A stretch of 28,168 nucleotides of DNA from Lachnospiraceae bacterium UBA3287. Lineage in GTDB: Bacteria > Bacillota > Clostridia > Lachnospirales > Lachnospiraceae. Where the stretch lies: positions 1-28,168 of the forward strand of contig DETN01000070.1 in the NCBI GenBank assembly GCA_002362155.1, written 5' to 3'. Each line of letters starts with the position of its first letter. Within the stretch, counting starts at the first letter, position 1. Shown piece after piece: positions 16,507-24,575 of the stretch. The notes under the pieces are model-generated. The model saw only the letters and a program-made list of their open reading frames with translations, had not been told where the DNA came from and searched no databases. The position numbers and the translations under genes are program-made.

Positions 16507-17463
16507 ATGCTGGTGTGGATGAGCAGATTACTGGATGTGAGCAGAGCGTTTTACACGGAGAATCAGAGAGAATATTTTTTCAGGCTGGTGGATGAAATAT
16601 ACCGGCACAGTTTACTTGAATCTGCCCGTGAGGTGCTTCCGGGCTCTGCATGCGCTGAAATTGAAAAGATGATCTGTGAGGGCCGGAAAGTGGAAGACTG
16701 GTGGAGCGCGTATGCCGGCCCGGAAGCGGATATGGACAGTTTCTTATACGACAGAGTATACAAGGCAGTGTTCGACGATCTGCAGGCCAATATCGAAGAC
16801 TACGTGGAGAAAGTCTGTACTTCGGCACCGGAGGAATATCCGGAAGAATGGTATAAATGCTCCTTCATTAAATCTCTGCTGCACGAATTTATAAATGACA
16901 GGGAAGATCCGTATAAGATCAGCGTCCGGCTTTCTGACAAAGAGACCGCTTTCCTGACATATGCTTTGTGCTGGATCCTGACCATCCATTTCCGCAATGT
17001 TTTTGATATGGAGGACCAGGATGCGGAGTATATGCTGAAGATCCTCTACTGCGGAGAATTTGCCCAGAATGACTGGCTGAACATGTTTTACCATGAAAAT
17101 GTTCAGACGATCCGGAGAAAAGTAACGGAACAGTTCCTGTATGCCTTTCTGTCCGGTAAATACAATCGCGGTATGGACGGGGCATCCTTCGCGGAGTTTA
17201 TCCATGATGAGATGTTAGCGCCCGTGTATATGACCCTTTACGACGCCAGGGAAGAGATCATGGAAAAGAGCGGGGAGTACTGGGCAGGCCATGCGCAGCT
17301 CTGTTCCGCGCCTGATGAGATGGAAAACTTCTGCCAGTATATAACTTATCATGTGCATCTTTTTATCCCGGAACCCCGAATGGAGTGGTACCTGCAGGAT
17401 GCATCCGGAAAAGAGGACCTGACGGAGGATCCGGAAGAAGATCCCTCCTGCCGGGATGAATAA
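16507..17463 (+). CDS. Hypothetical soluble protein (318 aa), family not recognised
   Basis: The start is ATG 16507 (MLVWMSRLLDVSRAF) because GGGAG at 16494-16498 lies eight bases upstream. An in-frame ATG at 16489 would add six residues but has no good ribosome site. The protein is largely helical and acidic, rich in Trp, Tyr, Phe and Glu, with no signal peptide or transmembrane segment. The one hydrophobic stretch (TAFLTYALCWILTIHFRNVF) is probably a buried helix. The last 20 residues are a charged tail (GKEDLTEDPEEDP). Four or five Cys are scattered without a metal motif. It is followed by a terminator, so it looks monocistronic. I do not recognise the fold or function; cytoplasmic location is inferred. 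Confidence 0.75.
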   Translation: MLVWMSRLLDVSRAFYTENQREYFFRLVDEIYRHSLLESAREVLPGSACAEIEKMICEGRKVEDWWSAYAGPEADMDSFLYDRVYKAVFDDLQANIEDYVEKVCTSAPEEYPEEWYKCSFIKSLLHEFINDREDPYKISVRLSDKETAFLTYALCWILTIHFRNVFDMEDQDAEYMLKILYCGEFAQNDWLNMFYHENVQTIRRKVTEQFLYAFLSGKYNRGMDGASFAEFIHDEMLAPVYMTLYDAREEIMEKSGEYWAGHAQLCSAPDEMENFCQYITYHVHLFIPEPRMEWYLQDASGKEDLTEDPEEDPSCRDE

Positions 17464-17570
17464 GGGCAGGATACGGGGAGGAGCCCCAAAGGCCCTTCGC
17501 TCTGCAGGGAAGCGGCCTGTCCGGCCCTCAGATATAGTAAAAAGTCATGCGGATCCCCATCCGCTTTCAG

Positions 17571-17612
17571 GCATGTTCCATGGGCCGGCCGGGCAGCGGG
17601 ACATGCTTTTTT
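17571..17612 (+). terminator. Terminator after the 318-aa gene
   Basis: An outer stem of nine pairs (GCATGTTCC 17571-17579 with GGGACATGC 17598-17606, one G-U) encloses a GGCCGGCC-rich inner hairpin, and is followed directly by TTTTTT. Confidence 0.75.
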
Positions 17613-17892
17613 CTGTCCCTGATCCTTCCGGGAGAAGAGACGCAGTGAAGGTTCAGGTGGCCACAGGACATGTGATTTGGTAAAATGTATCTGAAAAAGC
17701 ATTCGTAAATACTGAAATATTCAGACAAAAAGAAGCCCCTGCCGGTCTGGGAGAAATCACTGAAAGACAGGAAATACAAAAGAACTTTGGAAGAGAGGTA
17801 AAGGGGTTATCATACAGGATCCTGCTGACAGAGGACGGCAGCGTGACAGCGGGCGAAGGAGAGAGCGAGGAGAAAAGGGAGGAAAGACAGGC
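17613..17892 (+). promoter_or_regulatory. Upstream region of the OYE operon with probable promoter
   Basis: TGGCCA (17658-17663) and an extended -10 TGG-TAAAAT (17678-17686) are 17 bp apart. This would give a leader of about 200 bases before ATG 17893, whose ribosome site is GGGAGG at about 17878-17883. The leader has an open frame of about 65 codons ending at the ATG of the next gene, but it has no start codon and resembles nothing I know. No regulator gene lies next to the operon. Confidence 0.45.
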
Positions 17893-19950
17893 ATGAAACA
17901 AGAATATGAAGCTTTATTCACCCCCTGGAAGATAGGGAACTGCGAAATCAAAAATAGGATCGTAATGACCTCCATGGGCGGCACGGATCTTTTCGGCTGG
18001 ATGGAGATGCACCATTTCGATAAGGAGGGCGCCCGCTTCATTCTGGAAGCGGCAAAGAACAACGCGGGCCTGGTCCTGCCGGGATGCCAGCCGGTCTGGA
18101 ATCCCATGTACGGCCAGTGGCTCTATAAGAATAAAAAGATGTTTAAGGACCTGGCCGCCTGGATGCCGGAGTTTCATAAGACGGGGGCAAAGCTCTTTGT
18201 CCAGCTGACGGCGGGCTTCGGCAGAAGCTTTACCATTTCCGGGGTCATGGAAAAGCTCTGGCAGAACAGGGCCCTTCGGGCAGCCGCAAAACCTGTCATG
18301 GATCTGGACAGGATCACGGCTTCCGCCAGTCCCTCCCCCAACCGCTGGTCGGATAAAGTCCCATCCAGGGCCCTGACCGTGGAGGAGATCCATGAATATG
18401 TGGAAGCCTTCGCAAAAAGCGCCCTCCTTCTTAAGGAGGCAGGCGTGGACGGAGTGGAGATCCATGCGGTCCATGAAGGATATCTGCTGGACCAGTTCAC
18501 CCTGGACTATGTAAACCACAGGACCGACGAATACGGCGGATCCTTCGAAAATAAATACCGTTTTGCCGTCGAGATCGTCCAGGCCGTCAAGAAGGCCTGC
18601 GGAGACGATTTCCCCGTCTCCCTCAGATATTCGGTGGTGTCAAAGACCAAGGGCTTCAGGAGAGGCGCTCTGCCGGGAGAGGAATACGAGGAAGCGGGAA
18701 GAGGTATGGAAGAGTCCGAAAGGGCGGCCAGGTACCTGCAGGATGCGGGCTACGACATGCTGAACTGCGATAACGGGACCTATGACGCCTGGTACTGGGC
18801 CCATCCGCCCATCTACATGCCGGAGAACTGCAACCTGGAGGATGCGGCCCATATCCGGAAATTCGTGGATATCCCGGTGGTCTGCGCAGGCCGCATGGAC
18901 CCCGCGGCAGCGGCCAGGGCCGTGGAAGAGGGAAAGATCGACGGAGCAGGCTTTGCAAGGCGCTTCCTGGCAGACCAGGAGTGGGTCACCAAGCTCATGG
19001 CAGGCAGGGAGGAGGAGATCCGGCCCTGCATCCTCTGCCACAACGGATGCTTCAACATGGCCCATTACAAGGGCGTTCCCAACGACCAGAATCTCTATGA
19101 CAGCCTCCATCTTTCCAGATGCGCCGTCAACGCGGAGACCATGCAGTGGGACAGACACTATATCAAAAAGGCAAAGGAGCCCAGGACTGTCCACATCATA
19201 GGCGGCGGTATCGGCGGCATGGAGGCGGCCAGGGTCCTGAAACTGAGAGGGCATGCCCCGGTCATTTATGAAAGAGCGGACAAGCTGGGAGGTACTTTTA
19301 TCCCCGCCTCGGCCGAATCCTGCAAGGGCAAACTCAGGGAGCTGCTTGACTGGTACAGGCGGCAGATGGAAGAGCTGGAGATCGACGTCCGTCTGGGAAC
19401 GGAAATAAGGTCCATCCTGCAGCTGGGCAAAGGGCCCGTTATCATCGCCACCGGTGCCGTTCCCAGAGTCCTCTCCTCCGTGAAGGGTCACGAAAAGATG
19501 ATCGAAGCCTGTGACTATCTGCTTGGACAGGAAGTGGGAGATAAGGTCGCCGTGATCGGAGGCGGCCTGACCGGCTGCGAGATCGCCTATGAGCTTTATC
19601 TGCAGGGAAAGCAGCCTCTGATCGTGGAGATGCTGCCTGATCTGATCTGTCAGAAGGGAGTCTGCCTGGCCAATTCCTCTTATCTCAGAGAGTTCTTTGC
19701 CTGGAAGAAGGTCCCGGTCTATCTGGAGACTGCCCTTTCCGAGGTCACGGAAGAAGGAATCATAGTGAAGGATAAGGACGGCAGGGAGACGAAAATTCCC
19801 TGCGACTCTGTCATCTCCTCTGCCGGCTATCTTCCCGCCCCTCTGGCGGACCAGGGCAGGAAAGAGGTCTATCTGGTGGGCGACTGCCGGAAGGTGGGAA
19901 ATTTGAGAAGCGTCATCTGGGGCGCCTATGAAACGGCCATGAAGATCTAG
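17893..19950 (+). CDS. Old Yellow Enzyme-type NADH:flavin oxidoreductase (BaiCD/dienoyl-CoA reductase family)
   Basis: A 685-aa cytoplasmic enzyme expected to bind FMN, FAD and a 4Fe-4S cluster and to reduce an activated C=C bond with NAD(P)H. Residues 1 to about 370 form the FMN TIM barrel (LFTPWKIGNCEIKNRIVM; substrate-site motif HAVHEGYLLDQF with H191, H194 and Y197; EYGGSFENKYRF). The cluster cysteines are C379, C382, C386 and C410. Residues from about 430 form the FAD/NAD module, with GGGIGG at 437 and a second IGGGLTG at 556. Length fits the family (640-690). The gap C386-C410 is longer than the roughly 12 residues usual in dienoyl-CoA reductases. Family members act on bile acids, steroids, enoates and enoyl-CoA; the substrate here cannot be read off. 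It is first in a run with a Fe-S protein 75 bases downstream, a plausible electron partner. Confidence 0.9.
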   Translation: MKQEYEALFTPWKIGNCEIKNRIVMTSMGGTDLFGWMEMHHFDKEGARFILEAAKNNAGLVLPGCQPVWNPMYGQWLYKNKKMFKDLAAWMPEFHKTGAKLFVQLTAGFGRSFTISGVMEKLWQNRALRAAAKPVMDLDRITASASPSPNRWSDKVPSRALTVEEIHEYVEAFAKSALLLKEAGVDGVEIHAVHEGYLLDQFTLDYVNHRTDEYGGSFENKYRFAVEIVQAVKKACGDDFPVSLRYSVVSKTKGFRRGALPGEEYEEAGRGMEESERAARYLQDAGYDMLNCDNGTYDAWYWAHPPIYMPENCNLEDAAHIRKFVDIPVVCAGRMDPAAAARAVEEGKIDGAGFARRFLADQEWVTKLMAGREEEIRPCILCHNGCFNMAHYKGVPNDQNLYDSLHLSRCAVNAETMQWDRHYIKKAKEPRTVHIIGGGIGGMEAARVLKLRGHAPVIYERADKLGGTFIPASAESCKGKLRELLDWYRRQMEELEIDVRLGTEIRSILQLGKGPVIIATGAVPRVLSSVKGHEKMIEACDYLLGQEVGDKVAVIGGGLTGCEIAYELYLQGKQPLIVEMLPDLICQKGVCLANSSYLREFFAWKKVPVYLETALSEVTEEGIIVKDKDGRETKIPCDSVISSAGYLPAPLADQGRKEVYLVGDCRKVGNLRSVIWGAYETAMKI

Positions 19951-20025
19951 GCGGATTCACCTGCCATAAGGAACTGCCTTCGGTATCAGAGAAGAGAACA
20001 GGGCCTGCCCTGAAGAGGAATAAAA

Positions 20026-21357
20026 ATGGGACATCTGACATCAAGAGATGCGTACAGAAATCTGGAGGACAGGATCAACTGGTTTACCCAGGGAGCGCCC
20101 CCTTCCGCAGCGCTGACGAAAATCCTGCAGGTCCTCTTTTCGGAAAAGGAAGCCAGACAGGTGGCCATGCTCCCCATCAGGCCCTTCAGCCTGAAAAAGG
20201 CGGCATCTGTCTGGGGCATATCGGAGGCAGAAGCCGAAAAGCTCCTGGACCGCCTCTGTGAAAAGGGGCTGATGGTGGACTCCTATCACAAAGGAGTCCG
20301 CCAGTTCGTGCTGCCCCCGCCCATGATCGGATTTTTCGAATTCGCTCTCATGCGGACCAGGGGAGACATCGATCAGAAGTACCTGAGCGAGCTTTTTTAC
20401 CAGTATATCGACGTGGAAGAAGACTTTATCAAAAGCCTCTTTTTTGACCTGGATACCAAGCTGGCCCGGGTCTTTGTGCAGGAGCCGGTCCTTCTGACGG
20501 AAAAGGCCAATCACATCCTGGACTATGAGAGGGCCACGCACATCATCGAGGAAGCGGAATATATCGGCGTGGGCCTGTGCTACTGCCGCCACAAGAATTC
20601 TCATCTGGGAAAGAAATGCGAGCTGAACGCGCCCATGGAGACCTGCATGACCTTCGACAACATTGCCAGGTCCCTCTCTGCCCACGGAGGCTATGCCAGG
20701 CTGATCTCGAAGGAGGAAGCCAAAGATATCCTGGAGACGGCCTACGGTTATAACCTGGTCCAGATCGGCGAGAACGTGCGGGAGCATCCGGCTTTCATGT
20801 GCAACTGCTGCGGCTGCTGCTGCGAAGCCCTGCAGGCCGCCCGCAGATTCAGTCCCATGCAGCCCATCGAGACGACGAATTTCATTCCGAAAATCGATCT
20901 CGAGGACTGTATTTCCTGCGGGAAATGCTCCAGGGTATGCCCGGTGCTGGCCATCTCCATGAAGGATAAAAAACCCGTCGTAGACGAATCCATCTGTCTG
21001 GGATGCGGCGTGTGTGCCAGGAACTGCCCCAAAAAGACCATTACCCTGCAGCGAAGGCCCGTCCAGGTCATTACGCCGGTCAACAGCACCCACCGCTTTG
21101 TGCTGCAGGCCATCGAGAAGGGAACCCTTCAGAACCTGATATTCGACAATCAGGCTTTTGCCAACCACAGGGCCCTGGCGGCCGTATTCGGGGTCATCCT
21201 GCGCCTTCCGCCCATGAAACAGGCCCTGGCCAGCCGCCAGTTCAAATCCGTATATCTGGACAGGCTGCTGTCTCAGCAGAAAAAAAGGCAGGAAGCGGAT
21301 GACGGGAGACAGGGCACGGAAACAGAGGCTCCGGCAGGGCCGGATGCCAGAAAGTGA
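20026..21357 (+). CDS. Cysteine-rich 4Fe-4S dicluster protein with N-terminal winged-helix-like region
   Basis: A 443-aa cytoplasmic electron-transfer protein. Residues about 30-90 look like a winged helix (FSLKKAASVWGISEAEAEKL). The middle holds two unusual cysteine groups: C185, C187, C198 and C207 (LCYCRHK, KKCEL, METC) and CNCCGCCC at 259-266. Residues 295-305 (CISCGKCSRVCP) and 324-334 (CLGCGVCARNCP) form a standard ferredoxin pair for two 4Fe-4S clusters. The C-terminus is basic, ending in a Gln/Lys/Asp-rich tail. Proteins with the CRxK...METC plus CNCCxCCC arrangement occur widely in anaerobes without a settled role. Start ATG 20026 has GAGGAA upstream. Its place directly after the OYE gene suggests it feeds electrons to that enzyme or draws them from it. 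The winged-helix region could instead be regulatory. Confidence 0.88.
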   Translation: MGHLTSRDAYRNLEDRINWFTQGAPPSAALTKILQVLFSEKEARQVAMLPIRPFSLKKAASVWGISEAEAEKLLDRLCEKGLMVDSYHKGVRQFVLPPPMIGFFEFALMRTRGDIDQKYLSELFYQYIDVEEDFIKSLFFDLDTKLARVFVQEPVLLTEKANHILDYERATHIIEEAEYIGVGLCYCRHKNSHLGKKCELNAPMETCMTFDNIARSLSAHGGYARLISKEEAKDILETAYGYNLVQIGENVREHPAFMCNCCGCCCEALQAARRFSPMQPIETTNFIPKIDLEDCISCGKCSRVCPVLAISMKDKKPVVDESICLGCGVCARNCPKKTITLQRRPVQVITPVNSTHRFVLQAIEKGTLQNLIFDNQAFANHRALAAVFGVILRLPPMKQALASRQFKSVYLDRLLSQQKKRQEADDGRQGTETEAPAGPDARK

Positions 21358-21379
21358 CCGGGAAGGGAGGACAGGCAGA

Positions 21380-21862
21380 TTGGATACAGATATCAGAACG
21401 GACAGGATCGAGAAGGTCCGTGACATTGTAAGCTCTTATCTGGAAGATATCCGGGATCCCTTTTTTCGGGCGGAAGGATATGTGCACATGTTCGGCGTTG
21501 CCCAGGCCGCGGTGCTTTTGGCCATGAAGAGGGGAGAGGACGCAGAGCTGGCAGCCTGCGCGGGCTATCTGCATGACATCGCAACCTACACCACCGGAGA
21601 CAGTGCGGGGCATGCCGCGAGGGGAGCGGAGATGGCGGAGCGGATCCTGCAGCTGACAGGCCTTTTTTCGGAGAAGGAGACCGGAAAGATCACCTCGGCG
21701 ATCCGGTGCCACAGCGATAAGAAATCTGTCCACGGCCCCCTGGAGGAGATCCTCAAGGACGCGGACGTGATGCAGCACTGTCTCTATGATCCGGGCTATG
21801 TTTCGAAAAAGGATAAGGACAGATACAGAAAGCTCAGGAAAGAACTGGGACTGGGAAAGTAG
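21380..21862 (+). CDS. HD-domain phosphohydrolase-like protein
   Basis: A 160-aa protein. TTG 21380 is the likely start (MDTDIRTDRIEKVRDIV) because GGGAGG at 21365-21370 lies nine bases upstream. The open frame extends back to ATG 21299 inside the previous gene, but that start has no ribosome site. The metal-binding HD pattern is present: H36 (GYVHMFGV), H65-D66 (YLHDI), H78 (AGHAARG), H111 (RCHSD) and D127/D129 (KDADVMQH). Such domains hydrolyse nucleotides, phosphoesters or related metabolites; the substrate is unknown. It sits 22 bases after the Fe-S protein and 74 bases before the GH94 gene, so it is probably cotranscribed. No signal peptide or membrane segment. Confidence 0.85.
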   Translation: MDTDIRTDRIEKVRDIVSSYLEDIRDPFFRAEGYVHMFGVAQAAVLLAMKRGEDAELAACAGYLHDIATYTTGDSAGHAARGAEMAERILQLTGLFSEKETGKITSAIRCHSDKKSVHGPLEEILKDADVMQHCLYDPGYVSKKDKDRYRKLRKELGLGK

Positions 21863-21936
21863 ATCCCTGTGCTGCCATAAGGCGCCGGGAGGGCCGGCAG
21901 CGGAAAGGTTCCGGAACCCCATATAAGGAGTGACAA

Positions 21937-24348
21937 ATGCAATACGGATATTTTGACGATAACAACATGGAATATGTTATTACGAGACCGGACACACCGG
22001 CGCCCTGGGCGAATTACCTGGGATCTCCGGAGTACGGAGCTCTGATCTCCAATAACGCCGGCGGCTACAGCTTTGTAAAATCGGGTGCGGAAGGCCGCAT
22101 CCTGCGCTATGTATTCAACCAGTTCGATCAGCCGGGAAGATATCTGTACATACGCGACAACCGGGACGGCGACTACTGGTCGGCTTCGTGGCAGCCGGTG
22201 GGAAAGGATTTAAATGTCTATCAGAGCCGGTGCCGGCACGGAACGGGCTATACCATAATCTGCAGCAGCTGCCGCGGCATTTATACGGAAGCGGCCTATT
22301 ATGTGCCCTTTGGCCGTACCCATGAGGTCTGGTGCCTCAGGGTAGAGAACCGCTCGGAAGAGACGAGGGAGCTGACACTGACGGGCTATGCCGAGTTTAC
22401 AAACAACGGAAACTACGAGCAGGACCAGGTCAATCTGCAGTATTCCCAGTTCGTTACCAGGACGCTTTACGATCAGGGCCGGATCCGCCAGCAGATCCAC
22501 GGAAATCTGGACGCCCTGGCAGATGGCCGGGAGGCGGACAATAAGAACGTGACAGAGCGCTTCTTTGCGCTTGCCGGCGCGAAGGTCTCCTCCTTCTGCG
22601 GGGATAAGGCGGCCTTTCTTGGCCCTTACCGCGGATACGGCAATCCCAGAGGAGTGACAGAGGGGGATCTTGGCGGTCATCTGAACTACAGCGGCAACAG
22701 CTGCGGCGCGCTCTCGGCGGTGATCCGGCTCATGCCGGGAGAGTCAAAGACGATTGCCTTCCTTCTGGGCGAAAAAGGACCGGAGGAGAGCGCCGCCCTC
22801 ATGGCAGGCTACGCCGATCCGGAGACAGTGTGCAAAAAGGAGATCGGGCTCCTTCGCAGCGACTGGAAGGAAAAGTTCTCCCGCTTCCATGTAAAAACAC
22901 CGTCCCCGGAATTTGATACCATGATCAATGTGTGGAACGCCTATAACTGCTTCATGACATTTACCTGGTCCAGGGCCGCCTCCTTCGTCTACTGCGGCCT
23001 GCGCAACGGCTACGGCTACCGGGACACCGTACAGGATATTCAGGGCGTGATCCATCTGGCTCCGGAACAGGCGAAGGAGAAGATCCGCTTCATGCTTTCC
23101 GCCCAGGTGGACCACGGCGGCGCGCTGCCCCTGGTGAAGTTCGGCCACAACGCAGGTCATGAGGATACGCCGGAGGACGAGAGCTACCGCAGGTCCACCG
23201 GACATCCCGCCTACCGGGCCGACGATGCCCTCTGGCTGTTTCCGACCGTCTACAAGTACATGGCCGAGACGGGAGATACCGGTTTCCTGGATGAAGTGAT
23301 TCCCTTTGCCAACCGGGACGAGGGAACGGTCTACGAACATCTGAAGCGCGCCCTGGCCTTTTCAAAAAACCACCTGGGTCCCCACGGCATGCCGGCGGGC
23401 CTTTACGCCGACTGGAACGACTGCCTGCGGCTGGGAGCGGACGGGGAGTCCTCCTTTGTGGCGTTCCAGTACTACTACGCCTATACGGTCCTGCGTGCCT
23501 TTGCGGAGGAAAAGGCGGACCGGGAATATCTGAAGCAGCTGGAGTCTGAGCAGGCAGCCCTGCGGGAGAGGCTGACAGAGCTCTGCTGGAACGAAGACCG
23601 ATTTATCCGCGGCTTCACGGAGAAAGGGGAGACCATAGGAGAGCGCATGTCCCCGGAGGCAAATCTCTGGCTCAATCCCCAGAGCTGGGCTCTTATCAGC
23701 GGCCTGGCAGACAGGCGGCAGGCAGAGCTTTCCATGGAGCAGGTATGGGAGAAGCTGAACACAGAATATGGCGCGGCCCTCATGACGCCGCCCTACCACG
23801 CCCATGCCTTTGACGGTGCTCTGGCCGTCATTTACAACGCCGGCGTGAAAGAAAATGCGGGAATCTTCTCCCAGTCTCAGGGATGGCTCATACTTGCGGA
23901 AGCACTTCTGGGCCATGGAGACCGCGCGTACCGGTACTTCTGTGAAAACGCCCCCTCCATGCAGAACGACCGGGCGGAGATAAGAGTCATTGAACCCTAC
24001 TGCTACGGCCAGTTCACTGAAGGCCCGGACAGTCCCCATCTGGGCAGGTCTCATGTCCACTGGCTCACAGGCACGGCCTCCACAGTCATGGTGGGCTGTG
24101 TGGAAGGCATTCTGGGCATACGTCCCTCCCTGCACGGCATCAAAATAGCCCCCTCGATCCCCAGGGAATGGAAGGAGCTGGAAATAGACAAGGAGTTCCG
24201 GGGAAGGAAGCTGCACATATGGGTGAGGAATCCCCATGGCAGAGAATCCGGCTGCGAAAGACTTCTGGTAAACGGCAGAAGGGTGGAGGGCAGCGAAATA
24301 CCGGAGAGTCTTCTGACAGAGGAGACGGAAATCGAAGTGACCCTTTAA
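21937..24348 (+). CDS. GH94 glycoside phosphorylase (cellobiose phosphorylase-like)
   Basis: An 803-aa cytoplasmic enzyme that would cleave a beta-glucoside-type disaccharide with phosphate, giving sugar 1-phosphate plus free sugar and sparing ATP. The N-terminus (MQYGYFDDNNMEYVITRPDT, then SNNAGGYSF and YRDTVQDIQG) and length match cellobiose phosphorylases. The general acid is D492 in ADWNDCL, the position of Asp490 in the Cellulomonas enzyme. Residues 1 to about 280 are the beta-sandwich, about 300-720 the alpha/alpha barrel (NGYGYRDT, DDALWLFPT, LTGTAS), and the rest a C-terminal beta domain. No signal peptide. The stretch LRLGADGESSFVAFQYYYA after the catalytic Asp differs from classic cellobiose enzymes, so the substrate may differ (another beta-linked glucoside, chitobiose or cellobionate). 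The neighbouring ABC operon is a plausible source of substrate. Confidence 0.9.
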   Translation: MQYGYFDDNNMEYVITRPDTPAPWANYLGSPEYGALISNNAGGYSFVKSGAEGRILRYVFNQFDQPGRYLYIRDNRDGDYWSASWQPVGKDLNVYQSRCRHGTGYTIICSSCRGIYTEAAYYVPFGRTHEVWCLRVENRSEETRELTLTGYAEFTNNGNYEQDQVNLQYSQFVTRTLYDQGRIRQQIHGNLDALADGREADNKNVTERFFALAGAKVSSFCGDKAAFLGPYRGYGNPRGVTEGDLGGHLNYSGNSCGALSAVIRLMPGESKTIAFLLGEKGPEESAALMAGYADPETVCKKEIGLLRSDWKEKFSRFHVKTPSPEFDTMINVWNAYNCFMTFTWSRAASFVYCGLRNGYGYRDTVQDIQGVIHLAPEQAKEKIRFMLSAQVDHGGALPLVKFGHNAGHEDTPEDESYRRSTGHPAYRADDALWLFPTVYKYMAETGDTGFLDEVIPFANRDEGTVYEHLKRALAFSKNHLGPHGMPAGLYADWNDCLRLGADGESSFVAFQYYYAYTVLRAFAEEKADREYLKQLESEQAALRERLTELCWNEDRFIRGFTEKGETIGERMSPEANLWLNPQSWALISGLADRRQAELSMEQVWEKLNTEYGAALMTPPYHAHAFDGALAVIYNAGVKENAGIFSQSQGWLILAEALLGHGDRAYRYFCENAPSMQNDRAEIRVIEPYCYGQFTEGPDSPHLGRSHVHWLTGTASTVMVGCVEGILGIRPSLHGIKIAPSIPREWKELEIDKEFRGRKLHIWVRNPHGRESGCERLLVNGRRVEGSEIPESLLTEETEIEVTL

Positions 24349-24450
24349 GGCGCCTGCCATCCCCCTTCCAAAGACGTCCCCGGGCAGAGCGTGTATTGTT
24401 TTTTGCTCCGCCGGCTCCCGGCCCTTGCCGGGAAACATGAGAATTCAAAT

Positions 24451-24481
24451 AAAACAGGCGCCGCAGAGGCGCCTGTTTTTT
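24451..24481. terminator. Strong bidirectional terminator between convergent operons
   Basis: A perfect 12-bp stem (24451-24462 with 24468-24479, loop GCAGA) with a T-run on the plus side and, through the A4 start of the stem and adjacent TTT, a T-rich tail on the minus strand. It can end both the GH94 run and the minus-strand ABC operon. Confidence 0.94.
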
Positions 24482-24575
24482 CAAGGAGAAAAAGTATAAG
24501 TGCACAGTGTTTATCTTTCATCCGTCCGGAAGATGCCTGAAGGGGAAGCAGGGCTTCTTTGCGGCGCGGGGATTC

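Noticed and set aside
17690..17897. Open frame ending in overlap with the OYE start codon (ATGA type)
   Set aside because: No start codon of any usual kind and no recognisable protein; probably chance, at most a gene relic.
21299..21379. Upstream extension of the HD protein from ATG 21299
   Set aside because: The added residues (RARKQRLRQGRMPESDREG) look like out-of-frame translation of the end of the Fe-S gene, and TTG 21380 has a proper ribosome site.
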